A stretch of 43,498 nt of DNA from Rubripirellula sp. (GTDB lineage Bacteria; Planctomycetota; Planctomycetia; Pirellulales; Pirellulaceae): assembly GCA_028823035.1 (NCBI GenBank), contig JAPKCI010000030.1:1-43498 (forward strand), in the 5' to 3' direction. The translations under genes were made by a program, and so were the position numbers. The stretch's first letter is position 1. The number at the start of each line of letters is the position of its first letter. The notes beneath the pieces are model-generated. The model was not told the origin of the DNA. It did no database searches and saw only the letters and a list, made by a program, of their open reading frames with translations. This document shows positions 17,587-27,032 of this stretch, piece after piece.

Positions 17587-18023
17587 ATGGATCAATATTC
17601 TTGGTCGTCAATCTGATTGCCACGTGGTACATGGTTGGGCTGATCTGGATGGTCCAGATTGTGCATTACAACATGTTTGATCGAGTGGGTGAGGAACAGT
17701 TTCAGCAATACGAGGCCGATCATAATCGGCTGATCACTCCGATTGTTTTTCTGCCGATGCTGATTGAACTGGCAACCGCCGTACTGCTGGTTGTTTCAAC
17801 TCCGGAAATCCTACCGCGTTGGGCCGCAGTTGTTGGTGTTGGGCTGATTGTATTGATCTGGTTGTCGACCCTGCTGTTGCAGATTCCCTGCCATCAGCGA
17901 TTGGTCCATGGTTTTGACGAAAGGACTTTCCGAAGGCTTGTGTCCAGCAATTGGATACGGACGATCCTGTGGACCGCTCGAGGATGCCTGATGGCCTACT
18001 TTACGGTGTACCTCATGAGGTGA
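17583..18023 (+). CDS. Small four-helix membrane protein
   Basis: Protein of 146 residues with four predicted transmembrane segments, including LVVNLIATWYMVGLIWMVQI, a second around VFLPMLIELATAVLLVV, a third around VVGVGLIVLIWLSTLLLQI and a C-terminal one. A polar stretch QIVHYNMFDRVGEEQFQQYE lies between the first two. It resembles the DUF1772-like/anthrone oxygenase-type membrane proteins in layout, but no motif confirms this. The ATGA overlap at 17583 couples it to the SRPBCC-epimerase gene. Relatives of that fusion often have such a partner; the joint role is unknown. Confidence 0.75.
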   Translation: MNGSIFLVVNLIATWYMVGLIWMVQIVHYNMFDRVGEEQFQQYEADHNRLITPIVFLPMLIELATAVLLVVSTPEILPRWAAVVGVGLIVLIWLSTLLLQIPCHQRLVHGFDERTFRRLVSSNWIRTILWTARGCLMAYFTVYLMR

Positions 18024-18139
18024 ATGACAGCGCAAGAGCCATCGATCACATGCTGAACGCTGCTGTGGAATCGCTACTGCGAAATCAGAGAACACAACTT
18101 GGAAATCACTGAGATTGTGTTAGTGAAACCGAAGCGAGG

Positions 18140-19015
18140 TTATTTTTTTGCGATTGCCTTGACCACAGCGTCGCCCATTTCGGCGGGAGTCGGTGCGACG
18201 ACAATACCAGCCTCTTCAAGGGCGGCAACTTTTTCTTCGGCCGTGCCTTTTCCGCCACTGATGATTGCCCCTGCGTGTCCCATGCGTTTACCGGGAGGTG
18301 CCGTTCGGCCCGCGATGAAGGCGGCAACTGGCTTGGTCACATTTGCTTTTGCAAAGGCTGCAGCTTCCTCTTCTGCCGATCCACCGATTTCCCCAATCAT
18401 CAAAATGGCTTCGGTCTGTTCGTCTTCTTCATAGCGAGCAAGCAAATCAATGAAACTGGTGCCGACGATGGGGTCACCCCCAAGGCCAACGCAAGTGCTT
18501 TGGCCGAGGCCCAGATTACTGGTTTGCCATACAGCTTCGTAGGTCAATGTGCCGCTGCGACTCATCACACCAACTTTGCCTGGATTGTGAATGTATCCAG
18601 GCATGATTCCCATTTTGCAGGCGCCAGGAGTGATCAGGCCTGGGCAGTTCGGCCCAATCAGAACGGAGCCACTGGCACGCACCTTTTCATAAACCCGCAC
18701 CATATCGAGGACTGGCACTCCTTCGGTAATTGCAGCGATGACTTTGATTCCCGCGTCAACAGCTTCCATGATGGCGTCTGCGGTGAAAGGCGGGGGGACA
18801 AAGATCATGGTCGCGTCAGCTCCCGTCTTGCCGACAGCTTCCTCAACCGTGTCAAACACGGGAATGCCTTCCACATTCTGGCCACCCTTGCCGGGTGTTA
18901 CGCCGCCGACCATTTGGGTTCCGTATTCTCGGCAGCCGAGTGTGTGGAAAGTCCCCGCATTACCAGTGATGCCTTGACAAATGACTTTCGTGTTGCCGTC
19001 AACCAGGATGCTCAT
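18140..19015 (-). CDS. sucD: Succinate-CoA ligase, alpha subunit
   Basis: Protein of 291 residues, normal length. It binds CoA and carries the phosphohistidine of the succinyl-CoA synthetase reaction (succinyl-CoA + NDP/ADP + Pi to succinate + NTP/ATP + CoA). The N-terminal Rossmann fold begins [28 protein letters not shown] and [14 protein letters not shown] are conserved CoA-binding segments, and [17 protein letters not shown] contains the active-site His at about 246. It follows sucC by 76 bases on the same strand. The start at 19015 matches the family; no strong Shine-Dalgarno is visible. Confidence 0.97.
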   Translation of the reverse strand: MSILVDGNTKVICQGITGNAGTFHTLGCREYGTQMVGGVTPGKGGQNVEGIPVFDTVEEAVGKTGADATMIFVPPPFTADAIMEAVDAGIKVIAAITEGVPVLDMVRVYEKVRASGSVLIGPNCPGLITPGACKMGIMPGYIHNPGKVGVMSRSGTLTYEAVWQTSNLGLGQSTCVGLGGDPIVGTSFIDLLARYEEDEQTEAILMIGEIGGSAEEEAAAFAKANVTKPVAAFIAGRTAPPGKRMGHAGAIISGGKGTAEEKVAALEEAGIVVAPTPAEMGDAVVKAIAKK

Positions 19016-19091
19016 GTTCGAATCGTTTTGGGAATGAATGGGGGGTTGATTCGGAGTGTCTTGTTAGTGCTGCGTTGCTGAGTTCAGGTAC

Positions 19092-20276
19092 TCAACCAAC
19101 CGCGGCGACGATCTTCTTTGCTGCGTCGTTGATGTCCGTTGCGCTGATGATGTCGACATCACTGTCGGCAAGCATCTTTCGGCCCTCTTCGACCTCGGTG
19201 CCTTCGAGTCGCACTACCAGCGGGACGCTGAAGCCAACGGTTTGGCTGGCCTGAATCAAGGCGTCAGCAATTGTTGTGCATCGGGCAATGCCACCAAAAA
19301 TATTGACCAAAACACCCTTGCATTTAGGATCTGAAAGCAAGATGCGAAACGCTTCGGTGACCTGTGTTGCATTCGCTCCACCCCCAACGTCCAGAAAGTT
19401 GGCTGGTTGACCACCGTGGTACTTGATGATGTCCATGGTCGACAGGGCCAAACCGGCACCATTAACCAGACAGCCAATGTTGCCTTCCAACTTGACGTAA
19501 CTGAGTCCGGATTCGCTGGCACGGACTTCACTCGGTTCTTCTTCCGAAAGATCCCTTAGTTCCAGCAATTCCTTGTGCCGAAACAAGGCGTTTCCGTCAA
19601 AGGTGATTTTGGCATCAAGAGCAATCATCTGATCGTCACCGGTGATCACCAGCGGATTAATTTCGGTGAGCGAACAGTCGTAGTCAACGAAAAACCGGCA
19701 GATCGCTGGCATGAATCGGGAGGCTGCCTTGGCGGCGGCACCGGAAATTCCAAGTTTCTTGCAAAGCTTACGTACCTGGAAACCTTCGAGCCCGATCGCT
19801 GGATCGAAGTGTTCTTTGAAAATCAGTTCAGGGGTTTCTTCGGCGACTTTCTCGATTTCGACGCCTCCCTCGGTGCTGGCCATCAGGACCGGCTTGGAAG
19901 AGGCTCGGTCGAGAACAATCCCCAGATAAAGTTCGCGGGCAATGTCGCAGCCTGCCTCGACGAACACTCGGTTGACTGTCTTGCCTTCAGGGCCGGTCTG
20001 GATTGTCACCAGCGTCTTTCCGAGTAAACCCGCAGCGGTGGCTTGTACCTCATCGGCGTTCTTGCAAACCACCACCCCGTTCTGGTTGGGATTGTCGAGG
20101 ACCGTTCCCTTTCCCCGACCACCGGCGTGGATTTGTGATTTGACCACCGCAATAACGCCTCCGAGTTTTTCGTAGGCAGCGACGGCTTCCTCGGGCGTAG
20201 TAGCTACAATTCCCTCCAGAACCGGTACACCGGCTTGGCGAAATAACTCTTTACCCTGATATTCGTGGATCTTCAT
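19092..20276 (-). CDS. sucC: Succinate-CoA ligase, beta subunit
   Basis: Protein of 394 residues starting [19 protein letters not shown], the standard N-terminus; an in-frame extension to 20339 is rejected. The ATP-grasp domain includes [13 protein letters not shown] and [12 protein letters not shown], and the C-terminal CoA ligase domain has [16 protein letters not shown] followed by [20 protein letters not shown]. With SucD it forms the TCA-cycle succinyl-CoA synthetase. Order is sucC then sucD on the minus strand, as in most bacteria. The divergent gene UxaA lies 191 bases away, so both promoters are probably in that gap. Confidence 0.97.
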   Translation of the reverse strand: MKIHEYQGKELFRQAGVPVLEGIVATTPEEAVAAYEKLGGVIAVVKSQIHAGGRGKGTVLDNPNQNGVVVCKNADEVQATAAGLLGKTLVTIQTGPEGKTVNRVFVEAGCDIARELYLGIVLDRASSKPVLMASTEGGVEIEKVAEETPELIFKEHFDPAIGLEGFQVRKLCKKLGISGAAAKAASRFMPAICRFFVDYDCSLTEINPLVITGDDQMIALDAKITFDGNALFRHKELLELRDLSEEEPSEVRASESGLSYVKLEGNIGCLVNGAGLALSTMDIIKYHGGQPANFLDVGGGANATQVTEAFRILLSDPKCKGVLVNIFGGIARCTTIADALIQASQTVGFSVPLVVRLEGTEVEEGRKMLADSDVDIISATDINDAAKKIVAAVG

Positions 20277-20467
20277 CGAATTGGTTTCGCTGTGAGGTCG
20301 CGGGGAACAGGTTTGCGAAGAGCGAAATATAAGCACCAAGATTGGCGTCAGGAACCATGGGCAAGACTTCCTTGCTCCAAGTTTTTAGGATCAATGCGAA
20401 AACCAACCACTCAAATCACGCTTTCTGCCGTTTCACGGTGGCAAGTTTGACGCACCGGGAAGCAAAT

Positions 20468-22030
20468 ATGACCGAGGGAGCTCACAAATCTGGACTCATT
20501 TGGCTGGACCCCAGCGACAACGTAGCCGTTGCTACTGAACCGCTGAGCCGGCACCAAATTATCCAGATTGCCGGCGGCGACCTGAAGGTCGCCAGCGATA
20601 TCCCGGCGGGGCACAAACTTGCTCTGCGCAGGGTTCGTTCGGGAGAATCGGTCGTCAAGTACGGGCAGCCAATCGGGCTGGTGACGAACGAAATCAGACC
20701 CGGAGACCACGTTCACACGCACAATCTCACCGATCATCACGTCGTTTCGGATGATTTGAGCGGGATCAATCCACCGGAATCGCCCAGCAAGATTTCTCGT
20801 CAATTTGATGGTTTCCATCGACCCGATGGACGGGTTGGGACTCGGAATTACGTAGCAATCGTTTCGACGGTTAACTGCAGCGCGACCGTGTGTCATAAGG
20901 TTGTAGCACGATTCAATTCGGAGCGGATGCAGCGTTGGCCCAATGTGGATGGTGTCTTTGCCGTGACGCATACGACGGGATGTGCGCTCGAGTACAACGG
21001 ACTCAAGCATCAAATGCTCGGTCGCGTGCTGGCGGGCTATGCGAAACATTCCAATGTCGGCGGCTGTTTGATCGTTGGTTTGGGGTGCGAACAAACGACA
21101 GCTGGTTACCTCAGCCAGCATCATGGCATCGTTTCCCTGTACGCTCCTGATGGCAAGCAACTGACCCGTGACGACGGGATTCCGATGTTGACGATGCAGA
21201 GCGAAGGTGGCACCCGGCAAACAATCGAAAAGGCAGATGCCCTGCTTGAGCAGGTTCTGGATCGTGCCAACCAGTTTGAACGTGAACCTGCCGACGCATC
21301 CAATCTCAGTCTGGCGGTCGAGTGTGGTGGCAGCGATGGTTACTCGGGCTTGACCGCGAATCCGGCGGTGGGCGTCGTCTCGGACAGGATTGTGGCCTGT
21401 GGTGGAACATCGGTGATTTCAGAAACTACCGAGCTTTATGGTGCCGAACACCTATTGGTCAGACGCAGTCGGTCACCTGACGTCGCACGCAAACTTCTGG
21501 AACGTATTGAATGGTGGAAAGAGTATGTGGGCCATTACGGTGGCCAACTTGACAACAATCCGTCGGTTGGCAACAAGGCTGGAGGACTGACGACGATTAC
21601 AGAAAAATCGCTCGGTGCTGTTTCCAAGAGTGGGTCTACCGCGTTAGAGGCAGTGTTTGATTATGGAGAGCAGATGGATACCCGTGGCCTTGTGGTGATG
21701 GATTCACCCGGGTTTGATCCGGCTAGTGTGACCGGCAAAGTCGCCGGCGGCGCGAATCTGGTAATGTTCACCACCGGGCGTGGCAGTTGCTATGGCTGCA
21801 AGCCGAGTCCGGTCATCAAAATCGCCACGAACACAGATCTTTATAAGCGAATGGGGGAAGATATGGACCTGAACGCGGGATGCATCCTTGAAGGACATGA
21901 TTTACAGAGTGTCGGGGACGAGTTCTTTGAATTTGCGTTGCGCGTCGCCAGCGGTCAGAAAACCTGCAGTGAGATTCAGGGGTTCGGGGATCATGAATTC
22001 ATTCCGTGGACTGTCGGACCCACTGTCTGA
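20468..22030 (+). CDS. UxaA-family altronate/galactarate-type dehydratase
   Basis: Protein of 520 residues from ATG 20468 with GGGAAG just upstream. Residues about 10-100 form a SAF-like domain with a GDHVHTHNLTDHHV motif. The large C-terminal part is the UxaA/GarD dehydratase core: FHRPDGRVGTRNYVAIVSTV, then a conserved HTTGCALEYNG segment, LIVGLGCEQTT, VECGGSDGYSGLTANPAVG and TGRGSCYGCKPSPVIKIATN. Such enzymes dehydrate sugar acids such as D-altronate or galactarate; both domains are often separate genes but are fused here. The substrate cannot be decided from sequence. The next gene, a hydroxyacid dehydrogenase, may be read with it. Confidence 0.92.
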   Translation: MTEGAHKSGLIWLDPSDNVAVATEPLSRHQIIQIAGGDLKVASDIPAGHKLALRRVRSGESVVKYGQPIGLVTNEIRPGDHVHTHNLTDHHVVSDDLSGINPPESPSKISRQFDGFHRPDGRVGTRNYVAIVSTVNCSATVCHKVVARFNSERMQRWPNVDGVFAVTHTTGCALEYNGLKHQMLGRVLAGYAKHSNVGGCLIVGLGCEQTTAGYLSQHHGIVSLYAPDGKQLTRDDGIPMLTMQSEGGTRQTIEKADALLEQVLDRANQFEREPADASNLSLAVECGGSDGYSGLTANPAVGVVSDRIVACGGTSVISETTELYGAEHLLVRRSRSPDVARKLLERIEWWKEYVGHYGGQLDNNPSVGNKAGGLTTITEKSLGAVSKSGSTALEAVFDYGEQMDTRGLVVMDSPGFDPASVTGKVAGGANLVMFTTGRGSCYGCKPSPVIKIATNTDLYKRMGEDMDLNAGCILEGHDLQSVGDEFFEFALRVASGQKTCSEIQGFGDHEFIPWTVGPTV

Positions 22031-22238
22031 CTGGAAAACTTGTGTAAAGCAAACCCACGCCAAGTACCTCCTGTTGGAAGAAGATCAGGAAATAGGATGA
22101 AACTCGCCTGGGGGAAGAGCGTTCGCTAGGTCGCGCGTCCTCGCCCTTGCATTCGGCTGTCGATGACTGATCGGCAGGACACGTGCGAAACCCCATCGCG
22201 TTGGAACAATAACTTCAGTTACGAGGTAAAGAAACAAA

Positions 22239-23246
22239 ATGTCAACCGAACAGCACCGAGTTGTGATCACTGATTTTATCAATGATTCGCTGGAGATTGA
22301 GCGTCAAGTATTGGATGGGGTCGCCACTGTGGAGGCATGTGATGCTTATGACGAACGCGAACTCTTTGGTCACATCGATTCGGCTGATGCGGTCATGCTG
22401 TACCACAATCTGGCACTGTCTGGCGAGACAATCAATCGCTTGCAGAATTGCAAATTGATTGTTCGATGTGGGGTCGGTTTTGATAACGTTGATCATGCGG
22501 TTGCTGCTCAACGAGGGATTCCCGTTGCCAATGTCCCTGATTATGGAACCGAAGAAGTTGCGGATTCGGCCATTGGGATGGCTCTTGCTTTGACACGCGG
22601 AATCAATCTGTACAATCTGCGAATGCGTTCCCATCCAGATCCCTGGATGTACCACGTTGCGTCACCGTTGCATCGACAACGTGGGCGTGTGTTTGGAATT
22701 GTGGGCCTGGGAAGAATTGGCACGGCGACCGCTCGCCGCGCGCTAGCCATGGGGATGGATGTTCGCTTTTACGACCCGTTCAAGCCGGATGGTTATGACA
22801 AGGCTATCGGTGTAACGCGTGTCGAGTCTCTCGAGGAACTGATGCGTGACTCTTTTGTGCTCAGTTTGCATTGCCCGTTGAATGAACATTCCCGCCACAT
22901 GATCAACGCGAAAACACTGAGTTGGTTGCCGATGGGAAGCTATTTAGTGAATACCGCCCGGGGCGATGTTGTTGATACAGACGCGATTCCCGCCGCTCTT
23001 GCTGAAGGCCGTTTGGCAGGGGCAGCGATCGACGTCATTGCCGAGGAACCCCCCAGTCCAGAGAATCCCCTGCTTGTTGCCTGGCGCGATCCAGATCACC
23101 CGGCGCATGAGCGTCTGATCATCAATCCACACTCGGCGTTCTACTGCGAGGAAGGATTGGCTGACATGCGGCGCAAGGGTGCCGAAGCTTGTCGCCGTGT
23201 ATTGACGGGGGAAATGCTGCGTAACGTTATCAACGAGCCGCAGTGA
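22239..23246 (+). CDS. D-2-hydroxyacid dehydrogenase, CtBP/phosphoglycerate dehydrogenase-like
   Basis: Protein of 335 residues. The Rossmann NAD-binding loop is FGIVGLGRIGTATARRAL (about 151-168). Catalytic-type residues fit the family: Arg in LVNTARGDVVDTD, Glu in DVIAEEPPSPENP, and His in LIINPHSAFYCEEG. The lone His environment NPHSAFY and the PPSPENPLL stretch recall C-terminal-binding-protein-like dehydrogenases rather than serA. It follows the UxaA dehydratase by 208 bases on the same strand, which suggests sugar-acid or hydroxyacid metabolism, but that is inference. The gene converges with the kinase gene on the minus strand. Confidence 0.9.
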   Translation: MSTEQHRVVITDFINDSLEIERQVLDGVATVEACDAYDERELFGHIDSADAVMLYHNLALSGETINRLQNCKLIVRCGVGFDNVDHAVAAQRGIPVANVPDYGTEEVADSAIGMALALTRGINLYNLRMRSHPDPWMYHVASPLHRQRGRVFGIVGLGRIGTATARRALAMGMDVRFYDPFKPDGYDKAIGVTRVESLEELMRDSFVLSLHCPLNEHSRHMINAKTLSWLPMGSYLVNTARGDVVDTDAIPAALAEGRLAGAAIDVIAEEPPSPENPLLVAWRDPDHPAHERLIINPHSAFYCEEGLADMRRKGAEACRRVLTGEMLRNVINEPQ

Positions 23247-23320
23247 TGGCTTCCCTCTAAATGTTGTCAGGTCTGTGAACGGACCGAGCGAAAAAATCTA
23301 ATTGCAAACAACATGATTCT

Positions 23321-23347
23321 GAACATGGGGAATCCCACATCATGTTC
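23321..23347. terminator. Inverted repeat between convergent genes
   Basis: GAACATG (23321-23327) and CATGTTC (23341-23347) form a 7-bp inverted repeat, and a GGG/CCC pair lies inside. It sits in the 138-bp gap between two converging genes, where a bidirectional terminator would be expected. There is no adjacent T-tract on either strand, so it may work differently or not at all. Confidence 0.35.
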
Positions 23348-23384
23348 TACCGATGCCTTTTTCGTTCGCATCGGGCGATTGGCG

Positions 23385-25694
23385 TCAACGCAGTGTCATG
23401 GTTTTCGCAGGGTTTTCAGCGACCGTTTTCTTGTCGCTTTTCTTCGGCGGTCCGATTGTTTCGCGATTCGTTTTGCCGACCCGTTGAACAAAGAACCACA
23501 GGGTTAAAGTGACAATGAGGATTGAGATAATGGCGGCTAAGCCTTCACGCAGTAGAGCGGCTTGCATCTCGAAGACGGGTGAGTTGACCTTTTTGAGCCT
23601 GTACTGCACCAAGACAAGCAGGTCGGTCGCTTTCTCCTTTGCTTGACTGACAGAATTGTCTGGTAATGTCATGGGTGGTTCCGACGGGTCCGTCAGCCGA
23701 CTCGTGTCATCCTCTTCTATCTCATCGTGCGGCACCGCCACAGGTTGCACCGCTGCGATCCAGGGACCTTGGTAGTCGTCACCATCGATCGCTGTTGCCA
23801 GTGGGTCCTGGTAGTCGACGTCGCTACCCGACAGCAGGCGTTGCATCAAATCTTGCGATATCTGGTATTTCTGTCCCTCGGACTTGATTCCTGCTTTTCG
23901 GCGTGTATCCATCAATGGGTGCTGCAGAATGGTGCCCTGTTCGGGGCCCTTCCGCGCTTCCAGTAAAACTGCGATCTGGTCGGATCCTTCTTTGCTTTGC
24001 AGTAGTTCAAAGTCCCCCAAATTCACAGTTGTGACGAAGATTGCATCGGGTTTGCTGCGATCTTCGGACAGATAAATTGGGGTGCTGATGGCGACTTTCC
24101 AGAGGCGAGTCGCTGTACTTGGAAAGGCAGCTGAAAGGTGTGTCGAAGATATCGGCAACATCTCACTGATGTTGGTTGTGTCTTTCGGTTTGTCGACGCG
24201 CCCGCCATGAAAGTAGGTCCGGTAACTGAAGTTTTTTCCAGCACTGTTTTCTTCACGGCTCACCAGTTGCTGGTAGGCGATTCCCAAGATCGTTCCGTGT
24301 GCGTCTGTGACAAACATGGTTGCCAGACGAGGGCGACGCCACATCGGTTCGGGAAGCGTGTAGCGGGACAGTCGATTTTGCAGCAGTTCGTCCAGTTCCA
24401 TGCGTTCAGCAACGTCCAGTAACTGCTCGCGTGCTGCTGTCGCGTCATGGCTCTTTATTGGTGTGCCCATGTCGACAATTGCATCGAGTGCAGATACCAC
24501 TTCGTCTGACTGAAGTGTCGCTGTCAATTGCTCGATGAAATCGGGCCGAGTGGCTTCAGCACGAGTGACCTGAAAGTATCGTTCGATCTCGCTTTCCAGC
24601 GTTCTTGCTGCGAATGTTGCTGCCAGTTCGTTACTGCCATTTGCCTCTGTACGCAACGCAATGAGTGTGCTCTTGCGGGCTTCGATGATGCTGCGAGCTC
24701 CAAAGAAACAGGTGGCCAACAGGACCAAAATTGGGCCAACGATCCCCAACAGCATCAAGGGGCGTTTCGCGCGTGCTATGTCCCGCCGATGCAGGTCCTG
24801 CAGAATCTGCTGTACGTTGTCATAACGGTATTCAGGGTTTGGTTTCAGGCATTTGGAAACAATCTTGCCTAGCGCACGGTCAACGCCAGCGATTTCCAGG
24901 TGCGCTTCCGGAGGTGGGCTGGACCCAATCGAATCTCGGTATTGTTTCAGGCGTTTCTTGAGCGAGCCAGCCGTGTCGAGTTGCTGGACAAAGCGGTCTT
25001 CGCGGTAAGGTGCCTTTCCTGTGAGCAGGCGGTACATGATGGCACCGACAGCATACACGTCCCATCTGACGTCAGGCGAAGATGTCAGATCGGCTTGTTC
25101 GGGGGCCATGTAAAACAGGGTTCCCAGAGCCGGGGTCTGGTCGTTGGACAGGCGGCTTTGTCCAAAGTCGGCCAAGCGAGGTTCCTGCTCGTCACCCAAC
25201 AGGATGTTGGCTGGTTTCAAGTCGCAGTGCAGAACTCCTTTGGAATGACAATGATTTAGGCCAATGCACAATTTGCGGAACATTTCGACTGCTTCGTCTG
25301 CTGGCAAGTATTGGCGTGTCTTGAGCAGATCCTCGAGCGACCCACCACGAACCAGTTCCATGACGTAAAAGGGGGGATCGAAGTCCCAGCCAACTTCCAA
25401 AACCTGTACCACATACCGATCAGCGGACATTTGGACTAAGTTCTTGACCTCGCGACTGAGCAAGGACCAGTTGACTCCACCCCGGTGCAGATAGAACTTG
25501 ACGGCCACATCCCGTCCCGTGTTGAGGTCACGGCCAACCCAAACTTGTCCGAAAGCACCAGCCCCGAGAAATTGGGTGAGGCGATAGCCGGGGACATCTG
25601 CTGGCGGCGTTGTCGCCTCCAGCGATAATTTTTTGCTGGTTGTCTGGCCGCCCAGCGTTTGATGTTCGGTTGGGTCGTGTGAGTTGTTGTTCAC
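23385..25694 (-). CDS. Transmembrane Ser/Thr protein kinase with extracytoplasmic Cache-like sensor
   Basis: Protein of 769 residues from GTG 25694; the frame goes on to a TTG at 25799 but overlaps the divergent gene's leader. The kinase domain is at about 37-300: GAGAFGQV loop, VAVKFY Lys at about 66, HCDLKPANILL at about 156, DFG at about 176, MAPEQ at about 196. The usual HRD is HCD, so this is a non-RD kinase, as often seen in planctomycetes. One transmembrane helix follows at about 312-335, then a large sensor-like region (AARTLESEIERYFQVTRAEA) resembling a double-Cache domain, and a second helix near 718-739. It is likely a receptor kinase that senses a periplasmic signal. Ligand and targets are unknown. 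Confidence 0.88.
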   Translation of the reverse strand: MNNNSHDPTEHQTLGGQTTSKKLSLEATTPPADVPGYRLTQFLGAGAFGQVWVGRDLNTGRDVAVKFYLHRGGVNWSLLSREVKNLVQMSADRYVVQVLEVGWDFDPPFYVMELVRGGSLEDLLKTRQYLPADEAVEMFRKLCIGLNHCHSKGVLHCDLKPANILLGDEQEPRLADFGQSRLSNDQTPALGTLFYMAPEQADLTSSPDVRWDVYAVGAIMYRLLTGKAPYREDRFVQQLDTAGSLKKRLKQYRDSIGSSPPPEAHLEIAGVDRALGKIVSKCLKPNPEYRYDNVQQILQDLHRRDIARAKRPLMLLGIVGPILVLLATCFFGARSIIEARKSTLIALRTEANGSNELAATFAARTLESEIERYFQVTRAEATRPDFIEQLTATLQSDEVVSALDAIVDMGTPIKSHDATAAREQLLDVAERMELDELLQNRLSRYTLPEPMWRRPRLATMFVTDAHGTILGIAYQQLVSREENSAGKNFSYRTYFHGGRVDKPKDTTNISEMLPISSTHLSAAFPSTATRLWKVAISTPIYLSEDRSKPDAIFVTTVNLGDFELLQSKEGSDQIAVLLEARKGPEQGTILQHPLMDTRRKAGIKSEGQKYQISQDLMQRLLSGSDVDYQDPLATAIDGDDYQGPWIAAVQPVAVPHDEIEEDDTSRLTDPSEPPMTLPDNSVSQAKEKATDLLVLVQYRLKKVNSPVFEMQAALLREGLAAIISILIVTLTLWFFVQRVGKTNRETIGPPKKSDKKTVAENPAKTMTLR

Positions 25695-25763
25695 GCCTGC
25701 CGTTGATCTTTGAGAGGAATTGAACCTGAGAACGGACCGTTGCCACCTAATTTTGATACAAAA

Positions 25764-27032
25764 ATGAACTCGCGAGACATCCACCCAGAGTCCTTTCAAC
25801 TCATTGTAGCGAAACTACGTCAGGTGACAGGTCGAGGACTCCTGCTTGGTTTTCTTGCGTTCGGAGGCGTGCTGCACGCTCAGTCTCCCCCTGAGGCAGA
25901 ACCGCTCGACGGTCGGGGCGGTCGGGATTTGCTGTTAAAGAATTTTCGGCCAAAAACGCAGTTGCAAGTCAGCGAGCATCTCAGAAGCAAGGCAGCCTTC
26001 CCCGTTGCCGACGTGCATACGCATTTTTACTTTAAGCTGCGAAGCAGCGAGCAAGCTCTCGATGACTACGTTGCGGTGATGGATCGAAATGACATTGCGG
26101 TCTGCGCCTCTTTGGATGGGAATCTGAATGGGCGTCTGGAAGAACATATGGGGTTTCTGTGGAGCAAATATCGTGATCGGTTTGTTATCTTTGCCAACAT
26201 CGATTGGCGTGGCGACGGTCAGCAGGATGACCCCGCATCATGGGCCTGTCATCGTGCAGGATTTGCAGAGCGAACCGCAAAACAGTTGAATGCCGCTGTT
26301 GAAAAAGGAGTCAGCGGACTCAAGTTGTTCAAGCGTTTTGGACTTGAGTATCGGAATCCCGACGGTTCCCTCATTGCCATTGATGACCCGCGATTCGATC
26401 CCATTTGGCAGGCGTGTGGCAAACTTGGGATTCCGGTGATTATCCATACCGCAGATCCAGCAGCCTTTTTTGAACCCATCGATGAATTCAATGAGCGTTG
26501 GGAGGAATTGAGCCGACACCCTGACTGGAGTTTTCATGGTGATGATTACCCCTCTCGTAATGATCTGTTGGCTGCCCGGAATCGGGTTGTCGCCAAGCAT
26601 CCAGAGACCCAGTTCATCGGCGCCCACGTCGCGAATAATCCGGAAGATCTTGCAGTCGTGGGAAAGTGGCTCGATCTTTATCCTAATCTTTGGATAGAAA
26701 CAGCATCACGCATCTCCGAACTGGGAAGGCAGCCCTATACTGCACGCAAGTTTCTGATCCGTTATTCGGATCGAATCCTGTTTGGGACTGATGGGCCTTG
26801 GCCTGAGATGCGTCTGCACATCAATTGGCGGTTCTTTGAGACAGCAGACGAGTCATTTGCCTATAGTGAAAAGGTTCCACCGCCTCAGGGTATGTGGCAG
26901 ATACATGGTCTGCATTTGCCAGATGAAGTGTTGCGAAAACTCTATTTTGAGAATGCAGGTCGTTTGATTCCCGGTGTTAAACAACGCGTTATGAAATTTC
27001 GCGAGACTCGGGACAGCAAGGTTAAGCCATGA
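25764..27032 (+). CDS. Secreted amidohydrolase (COG2159-like metal-dependent hydrolase)
   Basis: Protein of 422 residues from ATG 25764, giving an N-terminal signal segment GRGLLLGFLAFGGVLHAQS. The TIM-barrel amidohydrolase layout is clear: VADVHTHFYFKL (metal-binding HxH) at the start, GVSGLKLFKRFG, IPVIIHTADPAAFF, FIGAHVANNPEDL and ILFGTDGPWPEMR near the end, matching the metal ligands of the COG2159 group. Substrate unknown; members include decarboxylases and hydrolases. A TTG at 25710 with GAGAGGAA nearby is a less likely start. The stop overlaps the next gene's start (ATGA). Confidence 0.87.
   Translation: MNSRDIHPESFQLIVAKLRQVTGRGLLLGFLAFGGVLHAQSPPEAEPLDGRGGRDLLLKNFRPKTQLQVSEHLRSKAAFPVADVHTHFYFKLRSSEQALDDYVAVMDRNDIAVCASLDGNLNGRLEEHMGFLWSKYRDRFVIFANIDWRGDGQQDDPASWACHRAGFAERTAKQLNAAVEKGVSGLKLFKRFGLEYRNPDGSLIAIDDPRFDPIWQACGKLGIPVIIHTADPAAFFEPIDEFNERWEELSRHPDWSFHGDDYPSRNDLLAARNRVVAKHPETQFIGAHVANNPEDLAVVGKWLDLYPNLWIETASRISELGRQPYTARKFLIRYSDRILFGTDGPWPEMRLHINWRFFETADESFAYSEKVPPPQGMWQIHGLHLPDEVLRKLYFENAGRLIPGVKQRVMKFRETRDSKVKP

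Noticed and set aside
18091-18121. Inverted repeat AACACAA/TTGTGTT between the small membrane protein gene and sucD
   Set aside because: The loop is 17 bases, the stem is AT-rich and no suitable T-tract follows, so it is not a convincing terminator.
18275-19081. Open frame of 268 codons on the plus strand
   Set aside because: It is a shadow of sucD; SucD is unmistakable on the other strand.
20411-21220. Open frame of 269 codons on the minus strand
   Set aside because: It is antisense to the UxaA-type dehydratase, which has clear conserved motifs; the antisense frame has none.
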